64,000 nt of DNA, taken from Spirodela intermedia. Taxonomy: Eukaryota; Streptophyta; Magnoliopsida; Alismatales; Araceae. This document shows, piece by piece, positions 35,233-49,372 of the stretch (position 1 is the first letter of the stretch; each line of letters starts with the position of its first letter). The translations under genes and the position numbers were made by a program. The stretch spans positions 4,288,759 through 4,352,758 of the forward strand of contig LR746266.1 of assembly GCA_902729315.2 (NCBI GenBank), read 5' to 3'. The notes beneath the pieces are model-generated. The model was not told where the DNA came from. It did no database searches and worked only from the letters and a program-made list of their open reading frames with translations.

Positions 35233-36900
35233 ACTATTTTACTTGTGATGTAAATAGTTATGATATATATTGACCATTTAAAAAATATTTAATAATTTAT
35301 TAAATAATAATTTATAATTTTTTTCAATGTAAGTATTGAAATTGAGGGCATCTACATGATAATATGTGAATTTTATAACTTAAGTATGACATAATTTGGA
35401 CAATTAATATTTAATTTCGTAAACAATGAAATTTAACAAGACATAAAACAAGTGAAGCACAATTTATGATGAATGTTCTAAATAAATGATTAACTATTTG
35501 AATTTTCATATTTTTTATAGCATGTGTATTTATCTAATTATATACTTCACTTGAATAATAATTATAAAAAATCTATTTGATCTCTAAATTATTATCTAAA
35601 TATTTTATAATGAGTTAATATGGTCAAAGAGTATTTCCTATTGTTAGAGGTTTTGGATTTTTTTCACTATTTTAGGATTTATGTTGACTTTAAATAAATA
35701 TTTTAAAAGTTTCTCTATTTTTTTATACCATTGTTTTGACATTATTATTTAAATTATAAAAAGAATTCAGTGATTTTTATGATTTATTATACAACTTTTA
35801 AGCTCTAAGTCAACTCATGTATGAATAAGTTTAAGATTTACCATGATGATTTCTCCTTTATGCTTAATTTATTATTTATTTATTTAAGGGATAATGGGCT
35901 TTATTTTGATATTATGTTTCAAGTCATGTTAGGCCCATGGGCTAGCTGAACAGCTCACCTTAATTAAGGAAGAGGCCTAACAAGGAGGCATTTTCTCTTC
36001 CCTCAGATAAGGAAACCACCCATTTTGGGCAGTTCATTTCTTCCTTATTAGAGGGAGGGATATGTAGCACCATCTAATCAGCCAAACGCCTCTCCATCAT
36101 TTGGCAACCACCCTTGGGACTATCTCAACCCCTCAATCAACCCAATCAACAAGATGAGATAAATCCTAGGGTGAGAGAAAGAGAGAAACACCCTAAGAGC
36201 TGCCCACCTCCCTTAGGCTGCCTTTGGAAACAGAAATCTAATCCAAGGGTTGTGCACTCTCCCCCATGATCCAAGGATTGAGAATGGGCACGACCAAAGG
36301 AACTATTTTACAAGAGGGGCATTCCATTCATAGGAGAGGGGCACCCAAGAGGGACAAGAGGAGATATTGACGAACTTCACCCTTTGAGTAGATCTAAGAA
36401 CTTCAAGGAGGGATCCATTTGAGCACTCCAAATGACATATATAAAAACATATTTCGTGTATTTATTTCTTTCCTTATGTATTACATTTTACTTTGAATGA
36501 ATAAATTTTTTTTTTATTACATTCTCTTTTTATTGAGACCCTCTAAGTGAGAAAGAGTTGAGCTAGTTGAAGAGTAGGTAGGGAATCAATTCTTTAATCC
36601 TTAGAGTAACACTAGTTTGATTATAGAATCCAACCCTTTTTCCCTTCTCTTACTCCTCTTGATATATCTGGACCTCTTGATTTATTAAGATTGATCACAT
36701 TTTCAAGAGTGAGCAAAGGTGAGGTAGATTAAAGATAATTTTGATCTTTCTTTTGATCTTTTTCCTTTTATGTTATTTTGCTCCTTAGATTCATCAAAGT
36801 TGAGCATTTTTAGAAGTAATTATTTCTTTTAGTGTTGCTATTGATCTCTTAAGTGACATAAGAAGATCTAGAAAGATTAAAGTTTTTATTTACGCATATT
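35233..36900 (+). repeat. Repeat X-C-D, copy 2 (uninterrupted)
   Basis: Segments X (35270-35880), C (35880-36275) and D (from 36276, CCAAGGATTGAGAATGG) run continuously. In copy 1 the family-2 LTR separates C from D at this exact spot. The right limit of similarity is unclear (about 36.5-36.9 kb). No ORF or protein motif; class unknown. Confidence 0.55.
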
Positions 36901-39539
36901 AGGATTAAAAAATTCATAATCATCTCATATTTCATCATTTGTTTCTCACCTAGTATCTCTTCTCTTGGTGATTGAAAAATCATCAAAAGAAGATTCATCT
37001 ATTTCCCCCCTTAGCGTCCCTTTGTTAACTCTCATCTCCTCATCTCATTCTTCATAAATCTTGATTAGAAGTTAAATCTCTCACTAGTTTAGACAATTAC
37101 ATGTGGTTTGACTAAGCTACTCGTTAAATTATACTCACTAGTATAATTAGAAAGACATCTAAACATTATAAATTTTATTTTTGATACTCTTTAATTATGA
37201 CGTTTTAGAGGAATCACTATAAATATTTTTTCACTCACTTTCTTCTTCTCTCTCTCTTTCTCTCCCTCTCTCTCTCTCTCAACATTTTTAGAAGGATTTA
37301 ATAAATTATGAAGTTCTTTGTGATGGAAGGGACAGAGGTGAAAGTCTTAGTAGGGTGAAGTCTACAACAAATAGGTGAATTACTTAACATACAAAATAGT
37401 TGATTAGTACATTGGAATCCCAATTCCATTACCTAAAGTTTTATACTTACTGAATAGAAAACTAGATAAAAATGTTATGATTTATTTCTATTTTTGGTTA
37501 AAAACTATCATGATTTGCCAAGTATTGATTGATGTATTTACATTCACATCCTCCTTATTCTGCCATCACATGTGCTTATTTTATAGCTTTCAATCTTACC
37601 ATGTGTTCACCACTCATTTACATAGATACACACACTCACAAAAATTGTTGAGCCTTTTTCAGCTTGATATTTGCATTGTTTTAGTGTCAAGATTTGTCAT
37701 ACAACTCAAGTATTTTCCTTGAGTATAGCTTGTCTCAAAAGGGTCATTGATGTTATGATTTTAATTTTAGTTGTCTCTTTGTATCTTGTCATATTATCTT
37801 CTTAGATTGTATTCCATAATATCTCATCCACAATAACTCATCTCCCTTAAAATATTATACTCTTAAATATAATATATTAATTCTTCATAAATATTTTTAG
37901 TCATTCTCCATTAGTTAGTTTATCTCACTCTAACTATCTCATAAGAAAAGAATTGAAAAATGTTGACATTATTTTGTCACCTCTTGTCATTAGTGTCTTC
38001 TCTTACTTTTTAGTACAATGTATTTGAATCATAAGGCTAAGTGAAACACTAAGATGAGGGGTGAATATAGGTTTTCTATTTTTTTTATATAGATTTTTAT
38101 TAGATTTTTTTCTCATATGTATTCATATATAGATAGATTTGTCATCACACACACACTATTGTATTACCTCTCAACACTCTCTCACTTATAAAATTGAAAA
38201 TTTTATGCTAGTTTATCTTTAAGTTCACTACTCCTAATCTCATAAGGAACTTTCCTTAAGCATTAGTTATTCCTTTAAAAATACATATTAATTTTAATAT
38301 GATCAGTGACCCAATCATGCAAGTTTGTCTTTGTAGAAACTCAGTGTTTCTAAAGCCAAATATGACTACCCACACTTTTTACCTTCATTTAGTGCACTAT
38401 CTCTTTGTCATATAATTAACTAAACTAGATTGGAACCTTAGGCAAGTGAATCACTGCGCTTATATCTCAATAGTTATTCTAGAATGCCGGATGGAATGCT
38501 CTCAGCAATTTCGGTTCTAATATATCTGTAAGGTCTGATGAATAAAAATGGTTGCAGTAGATAAATTAAATGTTTGTTGAATTAATTTGATAAAGAGGAT
38601 GAATTTTTACATGAAGAATTTGATGATGATTGTTGAATCTTTATGTATTCATTATTATTTCAATCCCTAATTCTTCTCTAATAAGTAAATCTCCCCCTTG
38701 TATCGATTCCCTTGATTTATCAAACCTTTAACACTTAAAATATTCATTTAAAAGCTTGTAGTTTTCAAAAATTATGGTAATTATGTTTAGACGTTCTAAA
38801 CTATGAAATTTTCTATTTCCTTGACCTTATGAATTCAAATTTGAACATAAAGTTCCTAATTTGATGGAGAGAAATTAAGTCTCTATGTTGCAAACATACA
38901 TCAAGTTTATCTTCTTTTTTTGTTTATGTAAGCAGCTAACACCTCGTTGTTAAATCAACAATAGCATTCTGTTCTTGATAAAATTATGATATTTTTTAAA
39001 TTACTAAAATTAATTTTCTATGTTATTATTATTATTATCATAACAAGGACTCCTAGAGCCATCCAATGAAAGGTAAAAACAAAAATATTTATTCTGAAGT
39101 CATATTTGTAGTAAATATTGATTTAAAGATATTAATGGTTTTAATGGGTAATATTTTGGTACAAAAACTTATAATTTAATTACCATTGGTGAGTTATATT
39201 ATTTGGGATTGGAAGGCATTAACAAAGACTTTCTTAAATTGGTCCAAGTGAGGTGTACAGAGATCATCAAAAGTATTTAGAATTCAAATGTTGATATAGT
39301 TTATTGTGAGTCTTAGAAAAATATCTGGTTTTGATTAAACTTAAGCAAGACTATAACCCAAGTGGGGGTAAGTTGGGTTTTTTTATGTTTCTTTATTTCT
39401 TAGCCTTTGGACAAGACAATAATGATACACACATAATAATCTTTTACCAGTTAAATCAATCTGACATACTCCACACTATGAGGATAGAGTCCTTAAGTTC
39501 CTATAAATTATTCGTCAAATACATCGAATTTGTGGTTTT
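36901..39539. other. AT-rich intergenic DNA, nothing recognised
   Basis: High AT, stops in all frames, short (CT)n at 37240-37281. ORFs up to 81 codons carry no motif. I see no gene or element boundary. Confidence 0.5.
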
Positions 39540-41165
39540 ATTTGGCCTCCACTAAATCTCTGAGCCTTAGTGAACTATTTTTCTAAATCTTATGGCTCTA
39601 GCAACCACTTCCTAAATAGCTAGTTCTTAGTAAATCAATGTGTGCAATGTTGAGGGTTCAGTAAACCTAAGAATGAAGTTCAAAATAATTCAAGGTCAAG
39701 TTCATCTCATTTTTCTGGCTTAAAATCCTTGCACTTGGTTGAGGACCATCTAATTTAAGATTAAGTTAATGAAACCTTGAACATAGCTGACTTTCTTTCT
39801 CCTTTTTACTGAAAGATATAGAGTATATACTTGTACAAAGCCTATTTTTTCTGTTTATTCCTATCGCAACAAGATGAACTTTACCTAGGTTGAGAATGGA
39901 CCAACTATTAAATCTTGCATGGAAATTTCTTTTATGTATTTCTCTAGGGAATCTATTATTGACAACTTCTTCCCAACTTGTTTCATTATAAATGACAGAA
40001 TACTATAACCCCTTTTTAGATTAATACCTCTCTCAAAGAAGACAAGAGAAAAAATATTAATGTTTTTATTTCATAGATATCTACAATATGTTTCCTATGG
40101 TGACTGGATTCGTACACCATCCAGTGGTACTTGCAATGGCTTGATAATAGTCTACTATGAGTCATGTCATGTATGTTATTGAAATTAAACTATATTTACG
40201 TTTAGGAATTTTCAAAATCATAACAATTCAAAATCTATGAATTTTCAAGGAGATCTTCTAATTATTTTACAACGAGTGCATGCATGCTTACACATGACTT
40301 GCATGGATTCAAAAAATGTTTTAATCTTAAAGTTTTGATATGCTTCCTTTTTTCCCTGAGAAAGTTTCAAATATCACTTTTTTGTCCAAATTTTGAGTGT
40401 AACATAAAATAGCATCTAAAAATTGTCATATCACCCTTTGTCATCATCAAAATAACTAAGGCTCCCAAAACCAACATAATACAATAATCATAAATTATCA
40501 TAACAATATTGTCACTATATTTTTTGTATATACTATTTTCAACCATTAAATTGTAAAACAAGAAGAATGGATGACCAAAAAAGATCAATTAATGCAAATC
40601 AACAATTGAGTGGGTTGAAATTTAAATTGATAAGAATAATATATAGTCCAAGATACCTATTTTGATAATGATGCAATATTCCTTATATTTATTGCCTCAT
40701 GATCTCCTTAGCTAGGTTCAACAAATCTTTTCAAAAAGTAATTATAAACTTTATTTATTTCTTTTAGCCCATTAAGATAGATTTTTAGTTTCATCCAAAT
40801 TTGTTAAAATGAAGCCTCTAACTATTATATTGTTTTGGCTTAATTCAACAGCCAACAACCTTTAATGCATTAAGAGCATGCTAATATTTTTAACAATCTA
40901 TCACATGCTAGCTTTGTTGGCTTTATCTCACCAATATAACTCATAATTTTTATTTAATTTTTTAATCACTACATTAGTCATCTAAAGTATTTTTATTAGC
41001 TCTTTATGATGATCCATAGATGTCACACTTTTGAATTAATAAGAAGTCAACTATTTAGATTAAAATATTAATTTATTTTACTTTATTACAATTGTTTTAA
41101 GTTCACATGTAATCAATAAGTTCATAATTTGAAAAATAATAAAGATTGACTAGTTGAGACATTAT
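39540..41165 (-). repeat. Long direct repeat, left copy (probable 3' LTR of a copia element)
   Basis: Aligns with 47928-49372 in the same direction. Good blocks are AACCTAAGAATGAAGTTC (39668 and 48052), TTGAGGACCAT, and GCTAGCTTTGTTGGCTTTAT (40909 and 49111). Divergence is substantial. LTR ends were not identified, so the limits are approximate. Confidence 0.6.
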
Positions 41166-42829
41166 TTTATAGTGGTTCAAGAAGCTAAAACTTACATCTA
41201 CTTCAAAAAGTTTTTTTATTGAGTTCTATTAATCACCACTGGTGATTACTACCAAAGCCATTGAGGTTGTTGGTTGCCAAAAAAGGTAGTAGTAGTAGTG
41301 ATGTCAAGACAGTTGTTACCTCATGAGAGAGAAAGGTGAAGTGAAATAATATTTCAATTAAACAAATGAGAAGTTGGCCACATGGATTTATAATAATTTG
41401 ATACAAGTGGTTTGAATCTTGTAATTGGTTTCACCTATACCAAAATGTAATCTGAATTTCTTGAGAGTATGAGGGAGATAAATATGAAATAAAATAAAAT
41501 TAATACATAAATAAAATTTCATTATAGTATATATGTAATCTCTCATTCTTTGACATTCTACTTCAAGCTAGTGAGTGGATGTCTACTAATCCCAACTAAG
41601 ATGTGAGCTTCTAGAAGGTTGGTGTCTAAATATTTTATGTTGTTGTAAAGGAATATCAACAAATTTACAATTTATAAATGTTGAAAAAGAAGTCAATTTA
41701 GAAATATTTAAATTTATAGAGGTTTTCCAAGTCAAACATAAGGAAGGTGAAAATTAGTTAGTTATATTTATAATTTCTCATTGATATATTAATATTTCAT
41801 AATTTTTAATTTCAAAAAATAAAAATAAATTTAAAGTACTAGATTATGGATTATGGATTATGACATGAAGAGACATCAGCTTGCTAGGAACACCCTCAAA
41901 TTTGAGTCGCTAGAAATACGTCAACTTGTATTTCTCAAAATCAAAACCAATTTAATAATTCAAATTAAACTTTACTTTCAAAAGAAAATTGACAAAATGT
42001 AAAACTAAATTTAAATTTATCTAAATTAAAAAAAGGTAAAATTCAAGTTTTAAGAAAGAATGGGTGGAATGGTCGTCAATCAAATTTTCACCCTAGTTCG
42101 ATCAATCTATGCAAGCATGGTGTACTAAGTAGATTGCTACACAATCTCTAGTTGATGAATGAAAATCTTAATAACTTTCATGAGTTGAAATTGAACGAAA
42201 GTGGTGGCTCAACTCCTAGCATGCTGCGGCATCCAAAGGAAAATTCTTAGAAGAAATTCTTTGTAATTTGTATCAGTTGAAGAATATGACAAATTCATTG
42301 ATGAATTTCAACTTCTATAGTGACTGAATCAAGGAGAAATTGAGACTAAATCCATCATCTATATTGAATGGATAATGGAAAGAGAAAATGGTTGTGGAGT
42401 GAGATAGATTAATAGAATGACCCATCTTCCCCCCCTAGTGTTTTTTCATCTTCTTTTGTATTAATTTTTTTGATTTTTTAGAATTATCTGTTGTACTTCT
42501 CACTGTGTTTGTTACATTCGTCGTTGATCTAAATTAGTCTCAAATTTTAATTATTATTATTATTTATCATAATAATCTCATAAAATTATGAAATAAGTCA
42601 TGAAAAAATCATTAAAAAATGCCATTAACATTGAAACATTTTGATAATAATAATAATAATCATTAGGAAAATCTATCAAAAAATTTCATGGTCAATTTCA
42701 ACATGTAATTTTAGAAAATAACGATTTAATCATAGAAATAAGTTTCATATCATTTTTTTTCTTGATTAAACTAATTTAATTTTTTTATACTAAATTATAA
42801 AATACTAAGCATTTTATGATGTAGTCAAT

Positions 42830-43140
42830 GAGAGTTATCTATTATTGAGAATGTTTATCAACTATATACAAGTCGAGATGCATAATGTGCAAATGATGCC
42901 ACTATTAAACTTCTTAATTAAGTGTCAAATTATCTTTGATATCTTTAATCCAATCATATTGCATTGGTTATGTGCAATACCTATAGTGGACTAGTTGTTA
43001 TTTGTACAATTTGATTGAACCTTGTAACTTGATCCTAAGATACTCTAAGATTTATTTTACCAACAAGATTTGACATATTCTTTGTGCCATAACTCACAAT
43101 TATAACTCCAGTTTTATCTGATCACTACTTGGTGCTTTTT
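42830..43140 (-). pseudogene. copia RNase H remnant
   Basis: The minus-strand frame reads IGIAHNQCNMIGLKISKII and HLIKKFNSGIICT, matching the RNase H C-terminal block of copia pol (SIAHNPVQHDRTKH and HFIKEKL). Several stops. Confidence 0.75.
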
Positions 43141-43619
43141 GCTCCTTTCAGTAATTGGATTACCTTTAGGAAATGTGAAGTACTCTCTAGTTGACTGTCA
43201 ATTGACAATCTGACTTATATAAATAATATTGCTAATAATGTTTATATTCATATTATTATTATTCTTAAATAATAGTCATTTATTTGGAGTTCTCTTTAGA
43301 TATTGGAGAACTCTATATGTCACTGAAAGTGATTTTTTTTCTATCATACATAAATTAACTAAGAAAACCAGTAAATATGTGATGAATGATCTAAAATGTG
43401 AAAAATAAATCAATCTTCCAATGAGATATTGATACCTCAATGTATCTATAGAGGTAATCCCATTAAATGAATCTATATAGGTAATTATGAGTTTACAAGT
43501 TAATTTTTGTCTTTTAAAAAGTCAATGATATAACAAACTAATCTCTTTTATGAATGATCTATTTAATACCAAGAATATTAAAAAAATTCTAAAACCTTAA
43601 TATCAAATTATGTTAACAA

Positions 43620-43860
43620 ACACAAGTATTCTTTCTCTCGCTCATCATTTCATGTCACTATTATATCATCTACATAAGTTAATAATATTGTAATGTTTCA
43701 TGACAATAAGTGTTTAATAAATAGAGTGTGATCTCTATTACAACGTATATAACCTATTTCTCACATCTCTTTTGTAGATCTCTCAAACCAAACTCTTGAG
43801 GATTGCTTGAATCAATATAACATTTTCTTTAATGTAAAAACTGCATCATGCTTTAAATCA
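43620..43860 (-). pseudogene. copia reverse transcriptase remnant
   Basis: The minus-strand frame contains LKKMLY.FKQSSRVWFE (copia LKKALYGLKQSPRAWF) and TYVDDIIVT, the active-site motif, with stops between. Confidence 0.85.
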
Positions 43861-44273
43861 GTTTTAGATTCTTGAAGAACATTCATGTAAAGTTATATTT
43901 CATTATAATTCTTTTATTAAATTATCCATGTTAAAACATATTTTTAATATCAAGTTTATGAATATCTAATTATAACTGACTAGTAAAGAGAATAAAATTC
44001 TAAGAGTATCTATGTTTGTCACTAGAGCAAATAGCTTTATACAATCGTATCCCATAAGTTTGGGTTTAACCTTCAACCACCAACTCCAGCTTTATATCTT
44101 TCTTTTGCCCCAGCAATTTTCTATTTAATAATATACATTCAACTATACATCCAATTGTTTTATTTTCTTTTTATACCTTCATTAGTTCCTATGTTTGATT
44201 CTTTTTTAATTACTTGATCCATTTATCCATCTTTTGTTTCCATCTTAAATTATAAATTACACTTCCATAACAT

Positions 44274-44730
44274 TTATGGAGTAGATGTGGCATTGATAAA
44301 AGTAATAAATACTCTATGTGAAGGAGATAAATGTTTAAAAGATATAAATTGAGAAATTGTATATTTTATGTTCCTAAAAATAAATAATTTCATTTTTTGA
44401 TGGTAATAGATAACTCTCATAAGTTTCTCTAAATCATTCATTTGACCATGACCAAACTCTAAACCTTTTACACATCTAAATATCCTAAGAATTGAGTTTT
44501 TCATTGTGAATGTAGTTAATGAGATGATAGAGTCTCTTATCAACTCTTAAATTTTGAAAACCTGTGTTAATAAATAATTTATGAGGTGAATGGTTGTTTA
44601 GATTGCTTCTTCCCAGAAAACATTTTTAAATAAAAGAGATATTAACACTTCTAGTACATGTGCTATATGTCTATTTATTCTTTTAACCACTTAGTCAATT
44701 CTAGGGCCTTCACACATGACAATTCAAGAA
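44274..44730 (-). pseudogene. copia integrase remnant
   Basis: The minus-strand frame near 44685-44560 reads KRINRHIAHVLEV, LLFKNVFWEEAI and HLINYLLTQVFK, matching the end of the copia integrase core. A 44543-44274 frame continues into the linker before RT (FKHLSPSHRVFITFINATS). Stops and small indels. Confidence 0.8.
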
Positions 44731-45139
44731 TAATTATTTATCTTCTTAAAAAGTATTATTATTTGATTAAATAATATTTCACATTATTTGATTTCAATTT
44801 CTTGATAGTTTTAGCAAAATTATAGAATTATTTCACTAACTTCATATTTATAATCTATTATATAGATCCATATAGTTGGTAAACAATCATCTACAAAAGT
44901 CAAAAATCATCTTGTTCCTAAGATATTAGGAGTAGATAATAGTTTCCACTCATCACCATAGATAAGTATGAATGGAGTGAAACTTCTTCGCTACCCATAG
45001 GACATGATGTTCATATATGTTTAATCAACTCACATTCACTACATTTGAAGAAACCTTTATCCCACAGACCATAAAATATTGATATTTAAGCATTCAAAAA
45101 TATACTAATTAAAAATTTCTCATTATTTTATCATCTCAT

Positions 45140-45142
<3 letters not shown>

Positions 45143-45204
<62 letters not shown>
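45143..45204 (+). repeat. (CT)n microsatellite
   Basis: About 31 uninterrupted CT units. Confidence 0.97.
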
Positions 45205-45207
<3 letters not shown>

Positions 45208-46032
45208 CACATCCAGCTACATGACAAATGTAGTAGACCAAGGTACCCAACAAGAGCTTAAGCGGCTAGTCACATAAGAGACGAAAAACATGTTACCATC
45301 TTTAGATAAAAGTAACTAAAATCAATATAAGTTATTTTATTTTTTCAATGTGATAAAATGATGGCCAAAAATGGTGAAATATTTAAATGTAGTCCACTCG
45401 TGCTTTAGTGATTCTGGATCCAATGAATAATGAAAAGGCTCAAGGTAAGAAAAAATGGACGAAATTAATGAGATGGGAGATAGTGTCAATTGAAGAAAAA
45501 TGTTGCAGGGGGGATTTAAACATCATTTTAAGTCACCACCAAAAAAGGAAGCCATCAATTTCGAAAGAGCTTATGACTGGAAATTAAATTCAGACAAAAA
45601 TGTGTAGAAATACAAGCCAAGGCTTGTTGTGAAAGATTATGCACATCATTATAATTTTGATTTACACATTTTACCCAATCATAAAATTTTAAATTTTGTA
45701 TATAGATTTAGGGCTTCGAAGAAAAAATAAGATGATATATCTTTTGTTCAATATATATTTAAAATTATTAATATTTAAATGTAAATTTAGGTACCAAAAA
45801 GAAGCTATGAACCTCAATTTTGAGATAGTGGTAATAAACTAATTAAAGTTAGATTCATTTTCCACTTTCTTTAGTGATACTTGAAGGGTTCAATAGGGCT
45901 AGGTGAAACACCAAGAGGGGGACAAACTAATTTATCTATCACATTTGTTATACTCTTGTTTTATGTCTATAAATGAATATATTGACACAGGTTCTTTCAC
46001 AACTCTCTTGTTTTCAGTAACAGGCTTACTCA

Positions 46033-46033
46033 A

Positions 46034-46122
<89 letters not shown>
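46033..46122 (+). repeat. (CT)n microsatellite
   Basis: About 40 CT units with one or two interruptions. The Ser-Leu run in the ORF across it (45903-46199) is an artefact. Confidence 0.97.
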
Positions 46123-47927
46123 ACTCACTCTACATGAGTTTTATCTTGATTCTCTCATTGCCCCAAAGACACCATACGTTGCTTGTTCTTTGTTTCTAAC
46201 CTCACTATTCTCATGTGTTGCAGTTGAAACTTGATCTAGAGATTTGTATCATATATTGGACATCTTCATTGTTGGGGTTGAGTCCAAATAAACTTATTTA
46301 ATCTATCATTATTTCAATGTATTATATTAATGTGTTACCTCCAAAATGTGTGGTAATGACCTCTTCTTTTCATAGTTTTCAAATATCTTATCACAAACAC
46401 TTTTAATGTGATGTTCGTACAGATTTGGAATGCAAGTCATGTCGGAGACTTTGATATCTTGATTTTACAGATTTCTTTGTTTAGATTACCATCTTTTTTT
46501 CAGAACCTGAGTTTTAATCTTTCACATAACCTAATATTTTGTAACTTTTCAAGGGTTTTTGTACCTAATTTAATATTCCATAACTTTTCATTTGTTTTTC
46601 TCTTGAAGGCTTCCGACTTGCCATTGTTGAGGTCTGAGCTTGAATCTTACTAGTGACTATGATAGTTTGATATTTTTCAGATATTTTTTCATATACATTG
46701 GCACATAAGTTTTTGTACTTGTATACAAACATAAAGATGAATTTAATTTCACCATATAAATATCTAAAAGAATAACTCTTTAGATGATATTTTAGATTCA
46801 TTTAGTCATATTGTGCAATTGTAAATCTCTCATGAAATTTATTAAATATTTAGTCAATATTCAGCAAATAGATTTTCGCTAATAGTATCAAAACCAACGA
46901 CATCAATAATAGAACTATAGTCTAAAAAATGTCAATAACTATAAATTGGTTAAATTTTTGTATACATGAGCTATCTAATAAGGCAACATTTTTGTTAATA
47001 TAACTCGACCATGTAATGTACTTTTAAATATTTTATTTCTAACTTTCTACAAGTACATAAATACATATAAATTTTAGTTTCCACTAGAAAATAAGAAAAT
47101 AGAATTATATTGAACAGTTTGAAGTTTTTTAGCCTAGAGAAAAATTAAAAAAATTACCTTTGATCTAGATTATAGAGGCCAATAACTTAAGTTGGTTGGG
47201 TTCTCACTATTGGAACTTTTTTGCCAAAGTTGAGCTATTTTAATCCAAATTGTGGGGTCACCTGACTTGGTCAGAGTTTATTATTGGGTAATCTCCAATA
47301 AACTTATATAACCCAATCCCTAAGAACCTGTGCAATTTAAATAAATCATAATAATCTCCAATTCAAATAGACTAACATGTCATCATTTTAATTGAGTTAT
47401 TTGGTTTTTGCTCATCTTAAGTTGCAATGATGATAAATACAGTCACTCTTCAGTTTAATCATAACTTTTCAATATATAATTTATACATAGAAAACAAAAA
47501 AACTCACACATTCACAACTCTACAGGGCCAAATATAGACACATATTCCCCAAATCAACAACTTAGGGGGACTAACAACATTATCAAGAACAAATACCTCT
47601 AGATTCAAGGTCTATAAGGCTGAAAATATTAACATTGACTAATCACTTATAAGTTCGAACTCTAGAATGGCTTTAAGTGCTTATCCATTCCAAATATAAG
47701 TGAAAATATTTACTGTTATTTGCAGTCAGCTCCAAGTTTCTAAGGGTCTTTAATCGTAAAATTTCTTATTAAGCAAGCTTTTGACATAGAAGAGTTCTTG
47801 AAGAGTTTGAGTAGTAACAAATTTTCTTTGATTTTGGGTGGTCAAGGGCAGAAATCAAGCTTGGACTCTTTGGGCAAAATCGTAAACTTCCACTGGATTA
47901 TAACTAGATTACATTCAATCAGTAGCT

Positions 47928-49372
47928 TTAGTGGCCTTCACTAAATATCTAGGCCTTAACGAACCAATCACCCATATACTATGGCTCTAGCAACCGATTG
48001 TTAAATATCCAATCCTCAAAAAACCTGTGTGCTGAATGTTGAGGTTTCAACAAACCTAAGAATGAAGTTCAGAATAATTCAGCGTCCTTAAATTTCAGTG
48101 CAAATATTTATTTTCTTAAAGTCCTTGAACTTAGTTGAGGACCATTTAATGCAAGATTAAGTTAATGAAACAGCTATGAAGTTCTTTCTGTGATGTAGAT
48201 TGCATAATTATACATCATAGAGAAAGGAGGAAGATTTAATACTCTCTCTATGTTTGAAGTTCTTATTTTATTTTTCTTGAACCATATTTATATGACATGA
48301 AACATTTCATTGTATATGTATCAGATTGGCCCATCCAATGGTACTCGCTACGGCTTGATAATAGTCTCTTTTTTAGTCATGTATGTTATTGAAATTTAAA
48401 CTATATTTTTGCTTCGTAAGATTGTAAAAATCAAAATATATGAATATGTAGAGTCATTTTCTAATTATTTGCCCAATGACTATGTGGATGCTTGCACATG
48501 AGTGACTTTTTTTCAAAAAATATTTTAATCCTAGAGAGTTTTGATATGTATCATTTTCCCTTTGAGCACATTTCAGATATAATTTGTAGTAGTCCACATT
48601 TTGAGTACCATTTAAAATAATCATCCGAACATTATGATATTACCTTTGTCATCATTAAAATAATTAAGGATCCCAAAACCAACATAATATAATAATCACA
48701 AATTATCCTAACAATTTTGTCATTATGTTTTATGCATATACTATTCTCAGGTATTAAATTATTAAAAAAATATACAATAAAAAAAATCAATAAATCTAAA
48801 TCATCAACGTAGTGGGTAAAAAATTAAATTGTTAAGGATATAGTGCAATAGTGATATTTTGATAATGATGCAATAGTGCTTACATTTTTGTCTCATGATC
48901 TCTTTGGTTTGGTTCAGCAAATAGTTTACAAAAATAAATACACACTTGCTTTCTTGGCTTTTAGCTCATCAAGATATATTTATAGTTTCATCCAAATTAG
49001 TTACAGCCAATTCAATATCCAACTATGATATATGTTTTGGCTTAACTCAATTGACCAACAACTTTTTAACATTAAGAGCGCAATAATAATTTCAACAATT
49101 TATTACATGTTAGCTTTGTTGGCTTTATCACACCAATATAACTCATAGTTTTATTTACTTTTTTTACAATCACCACATTAGCCATATAAATTTCTTTTTA
49201 GCTTTATCATGTTGGTTCCTAGATGTCATTTTTTGAATTAAAGAGAGTGGTTGAATTTATTAGATTAATTACCAATTCAGTTTTACTTTTAGTTCCCTTT
49301 TTAGTAATCTTCCTTTCTTAGTCGATAAGTTCAAGATATGAAAAAGAATAAGTACTAAATAATTGAGACACC
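47928..49372 (-). repeat. Long direct repeat, right copy (probable 5' LTR of the copia element)
   Basis: Partner of 39540-41165, about 8.4 kb apart. Because the pol remnants run on the minus strand, this copy would be the 5' LTR. Ends are approximate. Confidence 0.6.

Larger units (their letters stand above)
41166..47927 (-). mobile_element. Decayed Ty1/copia element, internal region
   Basis: Minus-strand remnants appear in copia order: integrase (about 44730-44270), reverse transcriptase (43860-43620) and RNase H (43140-42830). They sit between two same-direction long repeats (39540-41165 and 47928-49372), which would be the LTRs. No intact frame survives. Two long (CT)n arrays lie at 45143-45204 and 46033-46122. 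Gag was not recognised in 45.0-47.9 kb. Confidence 0.6.

Noticed and set aside
45903..46199. 98-codon Ser-Leu ORF
   Set aside because: Created by the (CT)n microsatellite.
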